A stretch of 64,000 bases of DNA from Pseudomonas fluorescens (GCF_900636825.1 NZ_LR134318.1:2699501-2763500); one strand, 5' to 3'. Counted from the stretch's first letter, positions 9,439 through 19,437 are shown. Notes: a model not told the origin generated them from the sequence alone. Translations and numbers: made by a program.

Positions 9439-9843
9439 ATGAGCTTGTTCACCACGATTTTGGAAAAATTAGGAATAGGTAAGCACGCTGCCTCGCCAGC
9501 CCAAGCCGCTCCTGCTGCACCTGTTACCGGCGCCTCAACTGAGAAAACACAGAACTCGCCTTCAACGCCGACGGCTGCAATTAGTGAAGTGGATGTTGCC
9601 TCCAAGCTGGAAGCTTTGGCCGGTCAGCAAAGCGAGAACCTCAACTGGCGCACTTCGATTGTTGACTTACTAAAATTATTGAACATCGATAGTAGCCTTG
9701 GCGCCCGTAAAGAACTCGCTGCAGAGTTACATTACACGGGTTCAACTGACGATTCGGCAGCCATGAACATCTGGCTCCATTCGGCAGTTATGAAAAAACT
9801 GGCGGAAAATGGCGGGAAGGTTCCGGCAGATTTGTTGGACTAA
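9439..9843 (+). CDS. DUF3597-family protein
   Basis: 134-residue protein of the DUF3597 family: an amphipathic N terminus (MSLFTTILEKLGIG), an Ala/Pro/Thr-rich linker (residues about 18-45), then the conserved domain containing NLNWRTSIVDLLKLLNID, RKELAAELHYTG and AMNIWLH, ending GGKVPADLLD. GGAG is eight bases upstream of the ATG. Function unknown; the family is common in Pseudomonas and Proteobacteria as single-gene loci. Confidence 0.9.
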   Translation: MSLFTTILEKLGIGKHAASPAQAAPAAPVTGASTEKTQNSPSTPTAAISEVDVASKLEALAGQQSENLNWRTSIVDLLKLLNIDSSLGARKELAAELHYTGSTDDSAAMNIWLHSAVMKKLAENGGKVPADLLD

Positions 9844-9991
9844 ATAGGCCTTCCTCAATCACAACGTGCATTAAAAACTTACCGTCTTCCTAGGTCTGCA
9901 TCTAGGAACGACGGTAGGCACGGATTACCGCCAACGCCTGACCCGTGTCACACAAGCTACCAGCCCATATAAAATTATCAGGACAACGATC

Positions 9992-10249
9992 TCACACGTC
10001 GATTTGAATTTCCAAATCACCATTATCTAAGGTGCGCTTGTGGGCTACCCTACCGACCAAATGTCCACCTAAGGCGTAAATAGTCAACGAGTGAGCTTTT
10101 TCCAAATCCTTTGGAAGTGGCGCTAACACCTGCAATTGAAAAGCACCGGGTGTGATAGGAGTAATTACGACTCTGCATTCCGCGCTGTTCGAAATTGGGC
10201 CAAGCAGGGTATCCCGCATATAATTCAAGCGCGCCGTCATAACAGTCAT
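9992..10249 (-). CDS. Hypothetical protein
   Basis: 85-residue unrecognised protein with a beta-rich, soluble composition (CRVVITPITPGAFQLQVL, then GRVAHKRTLDNGDLEIQIDV). GAGG lies eight bases before the ATG. An overlapping minus-strand frame (10050-10388) is less protein-like. Confidence 0.55.
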   Translation of the reverse strand: MTVMTARLNYMRDTLLGPISNSAECRVVITPITPGAFQLQVLAPLPKDLEKAHSLTIYALGGHLVGRVAHKRTLDNGDLEIQIDV

Positions 10250-10868
10250 AGCAAATACCTCGAAAATGAGACAAGTAATCTGTGGGTAGCCCTCTCCTAT
10301 GGCTAGACGGCCTCCGTGTCATCGAGTTCAACCTCCACGGCTGACGGTCGTCCAACCGACATGCGGGAAATTTTTCCGTGTGTTGCACGAAGATGTTCGG
10401 TGACTGTAGCGTGAAGTCTGGAACCAGTTTTAGGTGACGAAATCATCAGCGAGCTAGTTCGCTCTGAGCCGTAACTGCGATCAGATATTCGAATTAATCG
10501 TCCATACCGAGATTATGAATGCGTGTACATCATCACTGAGATGCACTCAGGTTTTACCTGCTCACTTAGATTTTGCTTCTAAAGCATACGCCAAATTACA
10601 CTGTCTTTAAGAATTGTCTTGATCTCTACAACTGCAGTAGTCATCGGGTCGGCCCGACCGGGAAGTGAGAAGGCGGATTCGAATGAGCAACGACTTGAAT
10701 TAGAGCTTTCGCGAGTTTTGCAGGATCGCCAGGCTGATGGCAGTCGTACTGTTCATATTCAGACGTAACGCTGCAGAGTCAGCGGTCTAGTCTGTCATCG
10801 CGAAGCTACTGTATCGCACTGAAGAGGCGTCTAAAAAATCATTGCGAAAAAAGTCCGGCAATACCTAG
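10250..10868. other. Gene-poor region
   Basis: About 620 bases with no firm gene. A plus-strand frame of about 45 codons ending at 10768 (…EQRLELELSRVLQDRQ…) looks protein-like but lacks an ATG and may be a relic. Confidence 0.4.
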
Positions 10869-11051
10869 TCACTTGTTGCCAAATGGTGCGAATTCTAACG
10901 CAAAAGGTGTAGAGAACTCAGTGACCGCGACTTTGCTCGCGCAATAAATAGAAGTTCCCGCGAAACCTGCTAATCCATCAACAGATGAAATATTTAAAAC
11001 ATGCGTTGCAGGTGGTGCACGCTCGCGTATCGTGCATAAGGCCAAACACAT
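10869..11051 (-). pseudogene. Short-chain dehydrogenase fragment
   Basis: The frame carries the central part of a short-chain dehydrogenase/reductase: VLNISSVDGLAGFAGTSIYC with the catalytic Ser, then YCASKVAVTEFS with the YxxxK motif (Tyr, Lys), and LEFAPFGNK. The N-terminal Rossmann glycine motif and everything after the active-site helix are missing. Both ends are cut, so this is a decayed gene remnant. Confidence 0.75.
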
Positions 11052-11121
11052 TAGTTGAAAACTGTGCCTGAATTACCCTTCGCAGATTTCTTCGAAGGGC
11101 CCCACCTGTCCGTAACTCGCA

Positions 11122-11283
11122 TTAACGAAACTGCTGACCTTCCAGCCAACCTCGGGCCGTCATCAGTTCCGGGCCCAGGTGATATTTCCCATCGAGGACG
11201 AAGCCCGTGAAATGCTTTTTACGTTTGAGACCCTCTACGACGTGACGCTGGCCTGCCTCCATACCGGTTGCAGGGTCTATCAT
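11122..11283 (-). CDS. Small hypothetical protein
   Basis: 53-residue basic protein, unrecognised, ending GPELMTARGWLEGQQFR. I place the start at the ATG at 11283 (MIDPATGMEAGQRHV) because AAGGG sits eight bases upstream; the longer frame to 11358 begins at TTG and has no such signal. Confidence 0.45.
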   Translation of the reverse strand: MIDPATGMEAGQRHVVEGLKRKKHFTGFVLDGKYHLGPELMTARGWLEGQQFR

Positions 11284-11465
11284 GAAGATGCCCTTACATT
11301 CGCTAGTGTTGCGATAGAGCGTCGGGCAAAGCTTATGTTTCATCGGAATGACGGACAACGTTGAATATCATGATATCGACGGTCGGTAAGCGAATAAATC
11401 GGACACCCAAATTAAAAGCACCTCCAACCTACATGCCCCTACGTTGAGGGCACTGAGAGGTGTGT

Positions 11466-11702
11466 ATGAACAACGATCCGAAGCTTCAAGGCGGTATCGG
11501 TGAGAATGACCCGATGCCTACGTCACCTGATCCATTGAGCCCTGGTCGCACTGAAGATGACCCAATGAGGGAGGACGGAATCGACGAATTTCCTGACAAT
11601 GAAGGCGAGCGCCCGCTTGATGATGACAACACGGGACTAGATCCTGACAGGGCACGTGAAGAAACGGATAACGCTTTGAAGAACCAGCAGGATCCGCGCT
11701 GA
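11466..11702 (+). CDS. Small acidic, probably disordered protein
   Basis: 78-residue protein, strongly acidic and rich in Asp, Glu, Pro and Gly (for example SPGRTEDDPMREDGIDEFPD), with no hydrophobic core, so probably intrinsically disordered. The ATG at 11466 follows GAGAGGTGT. Such genes are common stress-associated hypotheticals in Pseudomonas; no function can be given. Confidence 0.6.
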   Translation: MNNDPKLQGGIGENDPMPTSPDPLSPGRTEDDPMREDGIDEFPDNEGERPLDDDNTGLDPDRAREETDNALKNQQDPR

Positions 11703-11760
11703 ACATCAAACTAGGCGGCGAGAAGTTGAATTTACAACCGATTTTATTTTTGCCCGAAAA

Positions 11761-11785
11761 TTGGCCCGCGAGGGAGGCGGGCCAA
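11761..11785 (-). terminator. Terminator of the minus-strand gene at 11830
   Basis: Perfect inverted repeat TTGGCCCGC / GCGGGCCAA with a seven-base loop. On the minus strand it is followed by TTTTC, so it best serves the gene ending at 11830; the stem could also stop the plus-strand gene ending at 11702. Confidence 0.75.
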
Positions 11786-11829
11786 CTCACTAAAGGAGTT
11801 GTCACAACCGTACAATTGCAAATGTGAAA

Positions 11830-12102
11830 TTATCGTGATGACTGATTCGCCGCTTTTTCAAAAGAAAAAACAGTCAAGGATAATGGAGAGGTTGTTTGTA
11901 AGGTGTTCGATAACTGCTCTTGCAGGCTTGGAAGAGCTGCCTCTTTGAGCGGCCCCTCGTTCGCGGAATTCTGATCCCGTGTCGACGGAGAAAGCTTTTG
12001 CTGTAGATACTCGATCTGCTGCCCCACGAAATGAGCTGAGTATGCTGCGGTTGAAATCACTACCGCGACTCCGAGAATGGCACTTACCTTGAAGGCTGAC
12101 AT
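11830..12102 (-). CDS. Small single-pass membrane protein
   Basis: 90-residue unrecognised protein. One N-terminal hydrophobic segment (VSAILGVAVVISTAAYSA, residues about 6-23) acts as an anchor or uncleaved signal, followed by a Gln/Ser-rich polar region. Downstream of the 12204 gene on the same strand and followed by a clear hairpin terminator. Confidence 0.55.
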   Translation of the reverse strand: MSAFKVSAILGVAVVISTAAYSAHFVGQQIEYLQQKLSPSTRDQNSANEGPLKEAALPSLQEQLSNTLQTTSPLSLTVFSFEKAANQSSR

Positions 12103-12203
12103 GGCGCTCCCTTATCTACTACATCGGCTCAATCATAATACGTCCAAGAGTCGAGGAACCAGCTCCAAGGGCGTTGGTAGGATTGCTCAAGATGGACGGA
12201 ACC

Positions 12204-12425
12204 CTAAGAATGGCGTAGCCGTAAGATCGCGTCAGTGATGCCCTGAGCGTTTCTGTCCAACGTTGCCATGGCGGTAACTGCGTTAACCGCAGCGTCTTCC
12301 CCTCCCTTGTTTGAGAGACACGTAGTAATCTCCTCAATAGCTGCACATAGTGCATGCTGATTGTGCAAGAGCAGTGTAAGAGCATCAGCTGCAGCTATGT
12401 TAGCTTCAGAACTAGGTGATGACAT
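12204..12425 (-). CDS. Small hypothetical protein (DUF6124-like)
   Basis: 73-residue helical protein beginning MSSPSSEANIAAADALTLLL. This pattern (short Ser/Pro leader, Ala-rich helix, central LLHNQHALC, IEEITTCLSNKG) resembles a small family common in fluorescent pseudomonads; the DUF6124 label is from memory. The ATG at 12425 is chosen because AAGGAAG lies upstream. It lies just downstream of the big hybrid kinase on the same strand, so co-transcription is possible. Confidence 0.55.
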   Translation of the reverse strand: MSSPSSEANIAAADALTLLLHNQHALCAAIEEITTCLSNKGGEDAAVNAVTAMATLDRNAQGITDAILRLRHS

Positions 12426-12511
12426 GAGTAACTTCCTTGAGTGATGTCTCGGTAGACTAGCGCAGTTGCGAGAGAGCATGCCCAATAGTGCATCATGCGC
12501 ACCCGTTAGCG

Positions 12512-15500
12512 TTAAAATCGCTGACCAGCCGCAGTAACCAACTGACAGATCAGGCTTGTCAAATCCTCCATAGCTACCGGCTTACCGAGAGATGCATCAA
12601 AACGGCCTACGCCTTGATGCCGCATACCCTCGGCAGCGCCATAGCCTGTAAGAGCAATTGCCGGCAGCAGTGCGTAATTCGGCAGTTTACGTAGCGCAGC
12701 GAGCAACTCATGGCCATTCATGCTTGGTAAACCAATATCAGAGATAATTACGTCGAAGCGGTGCGCTTGGGCAACTGACAGAGCTTTAGAAGGGTGATCT
12801 AATGCCAGGACGTGCGCATCTTCCAACTCGAGCAGTAGCTGTAACGCTTCCAAGACCTCCGGTGAATCATCAACGAGGAGTATTCGAATTCCAGCTAACT
12901 GACCTTGGTCATTATCGGGGTCGTGACTGGCGTGCTGATCTGGTGCGTCTGTTAGTGGTAGTTCTACGGTGAAGCGCGAACCCTTGCCCGCGCCCTCAGA
13001 ATTCGCCTGTATCTTGCCATGGTGGCTTTCAACCAGTTGCTCAACCAACGCCAAGCCAATTCCCAAGCCTCCTCGGTGCTGGCCCGAAGGGCGATGGTCG
13101 GCCTGTCCGAACATCTCGAAGATACGTTCCAATTGATCCTTCTCAATACCCGGCCCAGTGTCGATCACTTCGATACGTACCGCTTGCTCCAGCTTCGTCG
13201 TGACAATTTGCACTGTACCTTCAGTGGGGGTGAACTTGATGGCATTACTGATCAGGTTCCAAATGATCTGTTCGATCCTGGTCTGATCCGCGTGGATGAA
13301 CAGGCTTTGTTCGGGTGTTTTGAATTGGATCTTGCATCCGGGCTCTGCTTTCAGCACGACTTGCTGAATTTCATTGAGTACCACCACCAGATCCAGCGGT
13401 TGGCATTGCAACTGCAGCTTGCCATTGCGTATCCGGGCGACGTCCATCAGGTCATCGATGATGCGCGCTTGGCTGGCTACCGCGTCAGTGATGGTGGTGA
13501 TCGCCTTTTGCAGAGTCGGATCCTTCTTCGCAACTGGAAGCCGGCGTGCCACTTGGGCGTTTAGCTGAATGAGGTTCAGCGGGTGTTTGAGCTCATGTGA
13601 CATCACCGCAAAGAACTGATCTTTTTGCTGGCTAGAGCTCAGCGATGCCTTAAGGCTTTGCTGTTGCTCTTCGTGCAACTTGATATGGTCAGTCAGGTCG
13701 CGTGCGATTTTGACAAAGCCTTGAAAGCCTTTGCTCGCCAATGCGGTGACCTCGCCGCTGCAATAAAACTGGCTACCATCCTTGCGTGCGTGCCAGCGTT
13801 CATCGTCACTACGACCTTTGGCAAGGGCGGTTTCCAGTTCCATTTCCGGTACACTTGCCCGCTGATCCTCGGCGGAAAAGATGAAACGAAAATGCCGACC
13901 TTCCGCCTCATCACGGCTGAAGCCAAAGGTGTTCCTCGCCCCGTCGTTCCAATCAGTGATGAAGCCTTCCTCATTAAGCACGATGATCGCGTAGTCATGG
14001 GTGCTTTCTGTGACCAGACGCATTCGTTCTTCGCTCAAACGAAGCTCCTGCTCGGCCTCACGACGTGAGGTAATATCGATAAAAGTCAAAACGATCCCGC
14101 CTATCTGATCCGCATTTGATCGATAGGGCAAGATCCGCACGATGTACCAACGGCCATCGGAACTCGCAATTTCGCGTTCAATGCCCTTTAGGGTCTCGAA
14201 TACTGACATGGCGTCTTCGGCCATTCCGTCGTATTCGAGGCGATGAGTGATATCCATCAAGGGGCGACCGGCGTCTACCGCCAGCATGCTGAAGATACTC
14301 GTAGCTCGCGGCGTAAACCATTTGATGCGCAGCTCTCGATCTACGAAAACAGTGGCAATGTCGGTGGAGCTGATCAAGTTGCTGAGGTAGTCGTTGACCT
14401 GGTCTGTTTCCTCAACCTTGATCTTCAACTCATGGTTCACAGTGAGGAGCTCCTCGTTAATTGACTGCAGCTCTTCCTTGCTAGTCTCCAGCTCTTCGGA
14501 AGCGGAGCGGAGCTCTTCATTGATCGCCTGCATCTCCTCGTTGGAGGCCTTCAGTTCTTCGCTCGAGACCTCCGATTGCTCAATAACGTCCTGAAGTTGT
14601 AGCTTGGTACGTTGCAGCTCCCGATCCAAGTTAGAAATTATCTGATTTTCAGACTGTACGGATGCGTTGGAACTGATGTCCTGTGCGTGTACTTCTTGCT
14701 CAGTGAACGAGATGTAAAGACAGTTCAACTCTGTTTCAGAATCCGTGAACGGATGTACCTCAATCTGCACCTGATAATGCTGTCCGTCACGTTTATGATT
14801 GATTGGGCGGGCCCGAGAGGACTGCCCGGCTTGTTGAGCTTGGTAGATGGTAGTGCGCAGTTCCAGGCGCAGGTCTCCGTTCACCAGTGATAAGAGATTG
14901 TCACTGACCTCACCAGTCATATGCTGCAGATATCGACCAGCACCCTGACTTATGTAGAGCACATCGGCTTCGCTGTTAACGATGATGCTAGGTGGGGAAA
15001 AGCGTTCTGCGGCCCGCTGATAGAGTTCGACTGTGGACGGCTTTTTCACTGGCCGTGGAACACTAGGCAAAGACGATGAAATGGTACGCGCATAACCGCC
15101 CCGGGGCATCGCAGGGAGTCGGTGGGTATTGGGGCCGCCGCGAGCACGAAAAATACGATTCTTTTTGTCAACGGTGGTGAACAGTTCTGGGCAAGCATCC
15201 GGTGATTCAGAGGTGCCGAGAAAGAGATATCCACCGGCTCGCAACGCAAAATGAAACATGTGCAAAATTTCGCGCTGAATATCGCGATCGAGATAAATAA
15301 GCAGATTGCGACAAACAATCATGTCTATCTGAGAAAAAGGAGGGTCAGCCAATAAGCTGTGCTTGGCAAAGAGCACTCGCTCACGAATATCCTTGCGAAC
15401 GCGATAGTTGGCATCTTCTTTTACGAAATACTGACGCAGGCGGACGGGTGAGACATCTGTGATGATTGCCTCGGAGTACAGGCCTGTGCGCCCGGTGCTT

Positions 15501-16645
15501 ACGGCACGCTCGTCGATGTCGCTGGCGAACACCTGGATCTTGAAGTCAGATGACGTTTCCGCTTTGTAATCGTTAAGCAGAATAGCGAGTGAATAGGCCT
15601 CTTCCCCGGTGGAGGCACCCGCCGACCAGACTCGGATTTCACGGTTGCTATCCGTATCGTTTTGACGAGCGAACAACTGGGGAATCACTTCGCGCTCCAG
15701 TGATTCAAAAGATTCACGATCGCGAAAGAAATTGGTTACGCCGATGAGCATGTCATCGAGCAGAGCCTTGGTCTCATCGGCATGTTCACAGATGTAGCGA
15801 TAGTAGGCGGGTAGATCAGGCTGAGTGGCCACCTGCATACGGCGTTCAATACGGCGCAAAACTGTGGCACGCTTGTAATGCTTGAAGTCATGACCAGTAG
15901 CCGCGCGTAGCTTGGTAAGGATATCAATCAAGGCTTGCTCTGCCAGTTCGATAGCCCGCTCGTCTAGCTTAGGCGGAGTGCCTGGCTGGATATCCGCAGC
16001 ATTTGGAAGTTGGATACGCTGGGCGTTGTGCCATAGATCCAGAATCTTCTGAGGCATTTCGACAACCGGTAGAACGAAATCGACTTTGTGAGTATTGATC
16101 GCCGCCTGCGGCATCCCGTCAAATTCGGCATCCTCGGGATGCTGAGCTAGGGTGACACCGCCTTGCTCCTTAATACGCGACAACCCAACGGCACCATCAG
16201 ATCCAGTACCTGATAAAACCACGCAGAATGCGTGTTCTTTATGAGCGTCCGCGAGATCACGAAAGAAAAGATCGATTGTTACGTGTCGACCATTTCTTGG
16301 CTCCGAGGGCAAGCCACGAAGGTAGCCGTCGTTCATCGAAAGACGCTGTGCCGGAGAGATCACATAAACATGATTGCGTTCGATGGGCACTGCGGTGGTC
16401 AACTGGGTAACCGGGATTTTGGTTCGGTTGGCTATCAGCTTTCCTGCATTACTTTGGTGATCCGGAGAAAGGTGCAGCACCACCACGAAGGCCATTCCGC
16501 TGTCAGTAGGCATATGCTCAAAGAAGTGCTGAACGGCTTGTAATCCGCCTGCAGAAGCTCCGATACCTACTACCGGAAAGCCCAGATGGCTGGGTTGAAT
16601 ATCCTGTCGCTGAGGACGATCTGCGCCCGTATTATCAGTGTTCAT
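12512..16645 (-). CDS. CheB-CheR-PAS hybrid histidine kinase with receiver
   Basis: 1377-residue multidomain sensor. In order: a CheB-type methylesterase (residues about 20-205; GIGASAGGLQA Ser, LHLSPDH His, GTGSDGAVG Asp); a CheR-type SAM methyltransferase (about 225-490; VWSAGASTGEEAYSLA); a PAS-like region; a long coiled coil (about 665-745; repeated SEELKASNEEMQAINEEL-type heptads); two PAS domains; HisKA with His in MSHELKHPLN (about 1018); an HATPase (N box NLISNAIKF, G box LGIGLALVEQ); and a C-terminal receiver (ILLVDDSPEV, phospho-Asp in ISDIGLPSMNG, about 1302). All catalytic residues appear intact. No CheA or MCP is nearby, so it probably feeds a stress response rather than classical chemotaxis. 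Confidence 0.95.
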   Translation of the reverse strand: MNTDNTGADRPQRQDIQPSHLGFPVVGIGASAGGLQAVQHFFEHMPTDSGMAFVVVLHLSPDHQSNAGKLIANRTKIPVTQLTTAVPIERNHVYVISPAQRLSMNDGYLRGLPSEPRNGRHVTIDLFFRDLADAHKEHAFCVVLSGTGSDGAVGLSRIKEQGGVTLAQHPEDAEFDGMPQAAINTHKVDFVLPVVEMPQKILDLWHNAQRIQLPNAADIQPGTPPKLDERAIELAEQALIDILTKLRAATGHDFKHYKRATVLRRIERRMQVATQPDLPAYYRYICEHADETKALLDDMLIGVTNFFRDRESFESLEREVIPQLFARQNDTDSNREIRVWSAGASTGEEAYSLAILLNDYKAETSSDFKIQVFASDIDERAVSTGRTGLYSEAIITDVSPVRLRQYFVKEDANYRVRKDIRERVLFAKHSLLADPPFSQIDMIVCRNLLIYLDRDIQREILHMFHFALRAGGYLFLGTSESPDACPELFTTVDKKNRIFRARGGPNTHRLPAMPRGGYARTISSSLPSVPRPVKKPSTVELYQRAAERFSPPSIIVNSEADVLYISQGAGRYLQHMTGEVSDNLLSLVNGDLRLELRTTIYQAQQAGQSSRARPINHKRDGQHYQVQIEVHPFTDSETELNCLYISFTEQEVHAQDISSNASVQSENQIISNLDRELQRTKLQLQDVIEQSEVSSEELKASNEEMQAINEELRSASEELETSKEELQSINEELLTVNHELKIKVEETDQVNDYLSNLISSTDIATVFVDRELRIKWFTPRATSIFSMLAVDAGRPLMDITHRLEYDGMAEDAMSVFETLKGIEREIASSDGRWYIVRILPYRSNADQIGGIVLTFIDITSRREAEQELRLSEERMRLVTESTHDYAIIVLNEEGFITDWNDGARNTFGFSRDEAEGRHFRFIFSAEDQRASVPEMELETALAKGRSDDERWHARKDGSQFYCSGEVTALASKGFQGFVKIARDLTDHIKLHEEQQQSLKASLSSSQQKDQFFAVMSHELKHPLNLIQLNAQVARRLPVAKKDPTLQKAITTITDAVASQARIIDDLMDVARIRNGKLQLQCQPLDLVVVLNEIQQVVLKAEPGCKIQFKTPEQSLFIHADQTRIEQIIWNLISNAIKFTPTEGTVQIVTTKLEQAVRIEVIDTGPGIEKDQLERIFEMFGQADHRPSGQHRGGLGIGLALVEQLVESHHGKIQANSEGAGKGSRFTVELPLTDAPDQHASHDPDNDQGQLAGIRILLVDDSPEVLEALQLLLELEDAHVLALDHPSKALSVAQAHRFDVIISDIGLPSMNGHELLAALRKLPNYALLPAIALTGYGAAEGMRHQGVGRFDASLGKPVAMEDLTSLICQLVTAAGQRF

Positions 16646-17666
16646 CAGGCAAGTCCTTTCGTGGTCGCGCGTTGGAAGATCATTTCAAGAGCTAGCCTGT
16701 CAGCTACGGTCGTCCACGACAAACCAACATTCTGCAGCGAGCGAACACCTCGAAAGGAGATACTCAATAATAGCCCATAGGGTGGGTGCCAAAGACCTTT
16801 TACATCATCTGCACGCGCGAATGTTTGAAAGCAGCAATTAGGCCAGAGCAGGTCATCGAGCGAAATTGATCCGCTGAAGAACCTAAATCGCATGACATCT
16901 GCCCTGCGAACCGAATTATCGCGTCGCGTCCATTCGGCGCTCAGTGTTACTGGTTGTTTTTTAAATATGGAGCTTCGTATCGAAGCGATTGGCCAGCGGA
17001 TTATCAGTCCTCCAGTTGCCGTTCATGATCGGCAGGGCCAAGCGTGACCCGGTCTTCGGCCTGCCATCTGGTTTTTAAAGGCTTAGCCGCTGGTCGTTCG
17101 TGAGGCCGACGCCCTTCCTTCATCTCGAAGCTCCTCACCGCCTGGCTGCCTGGAGTGCTGCACAGGAGGATTACGATTAACTTCAGAGATTGGTCTCAGC
17201 TTTTTTGAATATTTCTGAGAATGATTAAAAATTTGGCATCTGAGAAGCGACGATGCTGATGAAACGTTTTTTTGGATATGATGATCGGTTACGCACAATG
17301 CAACCGGTGATGAGCCGTGTCTTGGGCCCTTGTCCGCAATGAACTGGTAAGAAGAGCTCATAGATACACTTGCGCGGATAGGTCTGCCCGCCGTACATAA
17401 TGTTAAGCAAGAGGATGTCGCCCGCCGAAGTGCGAATTGGGACGAATGAAGGGTTCGACTTTCGATCCGATGTATGAACAATTGTTCAATATTATCCTGT
17501 TTCTGAATCACCAATTCTCAGAAAAGATTTTCGACTAGTTTTCTGATTGGGCCGCTAGACAGGCGAAGGAATTCCGCTTGCTCAATTACTTTTTATGCTA
17601 TCTACCTTACAGATGTTGCTAGCGGTACAAAGCATGTTTGATGTCAATAATGTTTGGAGGCTATTT
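16646..17666. other. Large intergenic region upstream of hybrid kinase
   Basis: About 1 kb with no convincing gene in either strand; frames present look random. It holds a 14-base perfect palindrome at 17475-17488. Presumably contains the promoter of the hybrid kinase and decayed sequence. Confidence 0.5.
17475..17488. promoter_or_regulatory. 14-bp perfect palindrome, possible operator
   Basis: TGAACAATTGTTCA is self-complementary over all 14 bases and sits in an AT-rich intergenic stretch. The shape suits a dimeric regulator. No regulator gene is adjacent, and the nearest gene 3' is on the opposite strand, so this is only a candidate. Confidence 0.25.
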
Positions 17667-18116
17667 TCACCTTTGCAGGCTTCCTAAGTCAGAATCGGAG
17701 GGTTTAACTTTAGAAGATGCTTTGTCCGAAAACGCCTCCTCCATACCGGCTGCATCGATCTTTACCTGATCATTTTCACCGAGAGAACGGTACTGATCCC
17801 TTAGTTTGCGAAGTTCTCCCGACCCCATCTTTTCAAGGCACAGCGTCGCGTTTTGTGCATCTTTTGTAGCGCGAATCAATTCGTCGATTTTGAGGTGCAA
17901 GATGTCATTGTCGCGGTTTTGCGTGTTCTGAATAAGAAATACCATTAGGAATGTAATGATGGTCGTCGACGTATTGATGATCAGCTGCCAAGTATCATTG
18001 TAGTGAAAGTAGGGCCCGGTGCTTCCCCATACTCCGATCAAAGCGATAGCCAGAAGGAAGGTCTTGGAGCTGCCAGCCCAGTTGGAAAGGGCTTGGCAGA
18101 AAAGTGCAAATTTCAT
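17667..18116 (-). CDS. Low-affinity iron permease family membrane protein
   Basis: 149-residue membrane protein of the family named low-affinity iron permease (Fet4-like N-terminal region). Two transmembrane segments (residues about 17-35, with IALIGVWGSTGP, and about 45-62, STTIITFLMVFLIQNTQNRD) enclose the conserved YFHYNDTWQLIIN. A cytoplasmic helix (DILHLKIDELIRATKDAQNA) and a polar tail follow. Bacterial members are short and their iron-transport role is unproven. A broken paralog lies at 23359-23640. Confidence 0.85.
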   Translation of the reverse strand: MKFALFCQALSNWAGSSKTFLLAIALIGVWGSTGPYFHYNDTWQLIINTSTTIITFLMVFLIQNTQNRDNDILHLKIDELIRATKDAQNATLCLEKMGSGELRKLRDQYRSLGENDQVKIDAAGMEEAFSDKASSKVKPSDSDLGSLQR

Positions 18117-18358
18117 GACTGCGAACTCTGGCTGTAGGTATTATCTAGACAACGCGTATCCTTGAAATACTTTATTACAAATCGACCTTTCGTCGGGCAA
18201 TTTCCCCTCGGCCATTTTTTGAAATCCGTAACGATATTTGTCGCCCATCACTAACTTTGAACTCTTCCCAAGCTGACCCGTCCTCTTTTATGAGGGGGCT
18301 CAGGGCATTTTGCTGCGTAGTCTCACTAGAATTTTTCACTCGGAAACCGAGGGGCCAC

Positions 18359-19009
18359 ATGGATACTTCAGACAGCAAAGTAGGGTCTCAAGCAGATGAT
18401 CCGGCAGACGCTCCAAGCGAACAGGACTTTCAGCACCTGAAAGATGATGTCACCGAAGCAATAGGCGGCGCCAGACAGCAGGCCGATGCACAGTTTGGCC
18501 AATATCGCGACACCGCTGCTGATCAAATTGAGGCGCTCGCCCAAGGCGCAAAAAGCTTCGTTTCCCAGTTAGAAGACACAGACACACTGGGTATGTCCGA
18601 CTATCTCGCTGACATGGCGGAGTCGATGACGGGCCTTGCCGGCAGTCTGCGCGGTAAAAGTGCTGAACAGCTTTTACACGATGCCGCCGATCTGGCCCGC
18701 AACAATCCGACGCTATTTATCGCAGGGAGTGTCGCCATCGGGTTCGGCTTGTCACGGTTTTTAAAGGCAGGCACCTCTGCGGCAGCTACTGTCAATGCGA
18801 ACGAGAATCCAGCGTCGGGCAGCTCAACACCTCCACCAGAAGGAAATGGCGCGCATCGACCCTACGAAACCTCCACCGCCTCACTCAACCAGCCGAGCCC
18901 GGGAAGCGCGACCGGCGTTATGCCTGCATCGAGCAATGAACACAATCATCCCACCGACGTTACTGATGCTTCAGCAGCCGTTTCACCGAACCCTAAAGGA
19001 GAATTGTGA
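18359..19009 (+). CDS. Envelope-stress operon protein 1 (YqjD/ElaB-like helix-TM)
   Basis: 216-residue protein with helical N-terminal segments (EQDFQHLKDDVTEAIGGARQ), a region reminiscent of DUF883/YqjD-type proteins (AEQLLHDAADLARNNPTLF), one probable membrane segment (FIAGSVAIGFGLSRFL, about residues 120-136) and a long polar Pro/Ser-rich tail. The ATG at 18359 (MDTSDSKVG) is used; the longer frame starts in a hydrophobic, non-homologous stretch. First gene of a coupled trio: its stop overlaps the next ATG (TGATG). Confidence 0.75.
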   Translation: MDTSDSKVGSQADDPADAPSEQDFQHLKDDVTEAIGGARQQADAQFGQYRDTAADQIEALAQGAKSFVSQLEDTDTLGMSDYLADMAESMTGLAGSLRGKSAEQLLHDAADLARNNPTLFIAGSVAIGFGLSRFLKAGTSAAATVNANENPASGSSTPPPEGNGAHRPYETSTASLNQPSPGSATGVMPASSNEHNHPTDVTDASAAVSPNPKGEL

Positions 19010-19437
19010 TGAATAGAGACGATCCGGCTCTTCCGGAAACAAGACCGCTCGCGCCCACCGACGATGCTTCAGTGATCGGCCTCCTACGGCAGCTGTCCCG
19101 CGAAGTCCCTGCCTTGTTTACCAAGGAACTGGCGCTGGCCAAAGCCGAGTTGCAGACCAGCTTCAACACACTCAAGGCTGGCATTGCTGCCGTGGCGGGT
19201 GGTGCGATTGTATTCCTGGCGGGCTTTATCATTCTGCTGATGTCGGTGGTTTATGGCTTGAGCCTGTTTATAGCGCCGTGGCTGGCGGCCCTGATGGTCG
19301 GTGTGGTGGTGATGATCATCGGCTTCGCCATGTTGCACACGGGCAAAAAACAATTTGAGCCATCTCACTTCAAACCTGACCGAACACTTGATGCTTTGAA
19401 CAAGGATCAGGAAGCGCTGCGGAGGAAAGTCTCATGA
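19009..19437 (+). CDS. Phage-holin-family (YqjE-like) membrane protein
   Basis: 142-residue inner-membrane protein of the Phage_holin_3_6/YqjE family: cytoplasmic helix (SVIGLLRQLSREVPALFTKE; ELALAKAEL) and two transmembrane segments (GAIVFLAGFIILLMSVVYGL and WLAALMVGVVVMIIGFAML), then a basic tail. Members associate with the envelope and are stress-induced; they are not lytic holins. Start ATG at 19009 inside the previous stop; its stop overlaps the next ATG (ATGA). Confidence 0.88.
   Translation: MNRDDPALPETRPLAPTDDASVIGLLRQLSREVPALFTKELALAKAELQTSFNTLKAGIAAVAGGAIVFLAGFIILLMSVVYGLSLFIAPWLAALMVGVVVMIIGFAMLHTGKKQFEPSHFKPDRTLDALNKDQEALRRKVS

Noticed and set aside
16645..16893. Minus-strand frame upstream of the hybrid kinase
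   Set aside because: Its 3' end overlaps the kinase start, it has no ribosome-binding site and the composition does not look like a protein.
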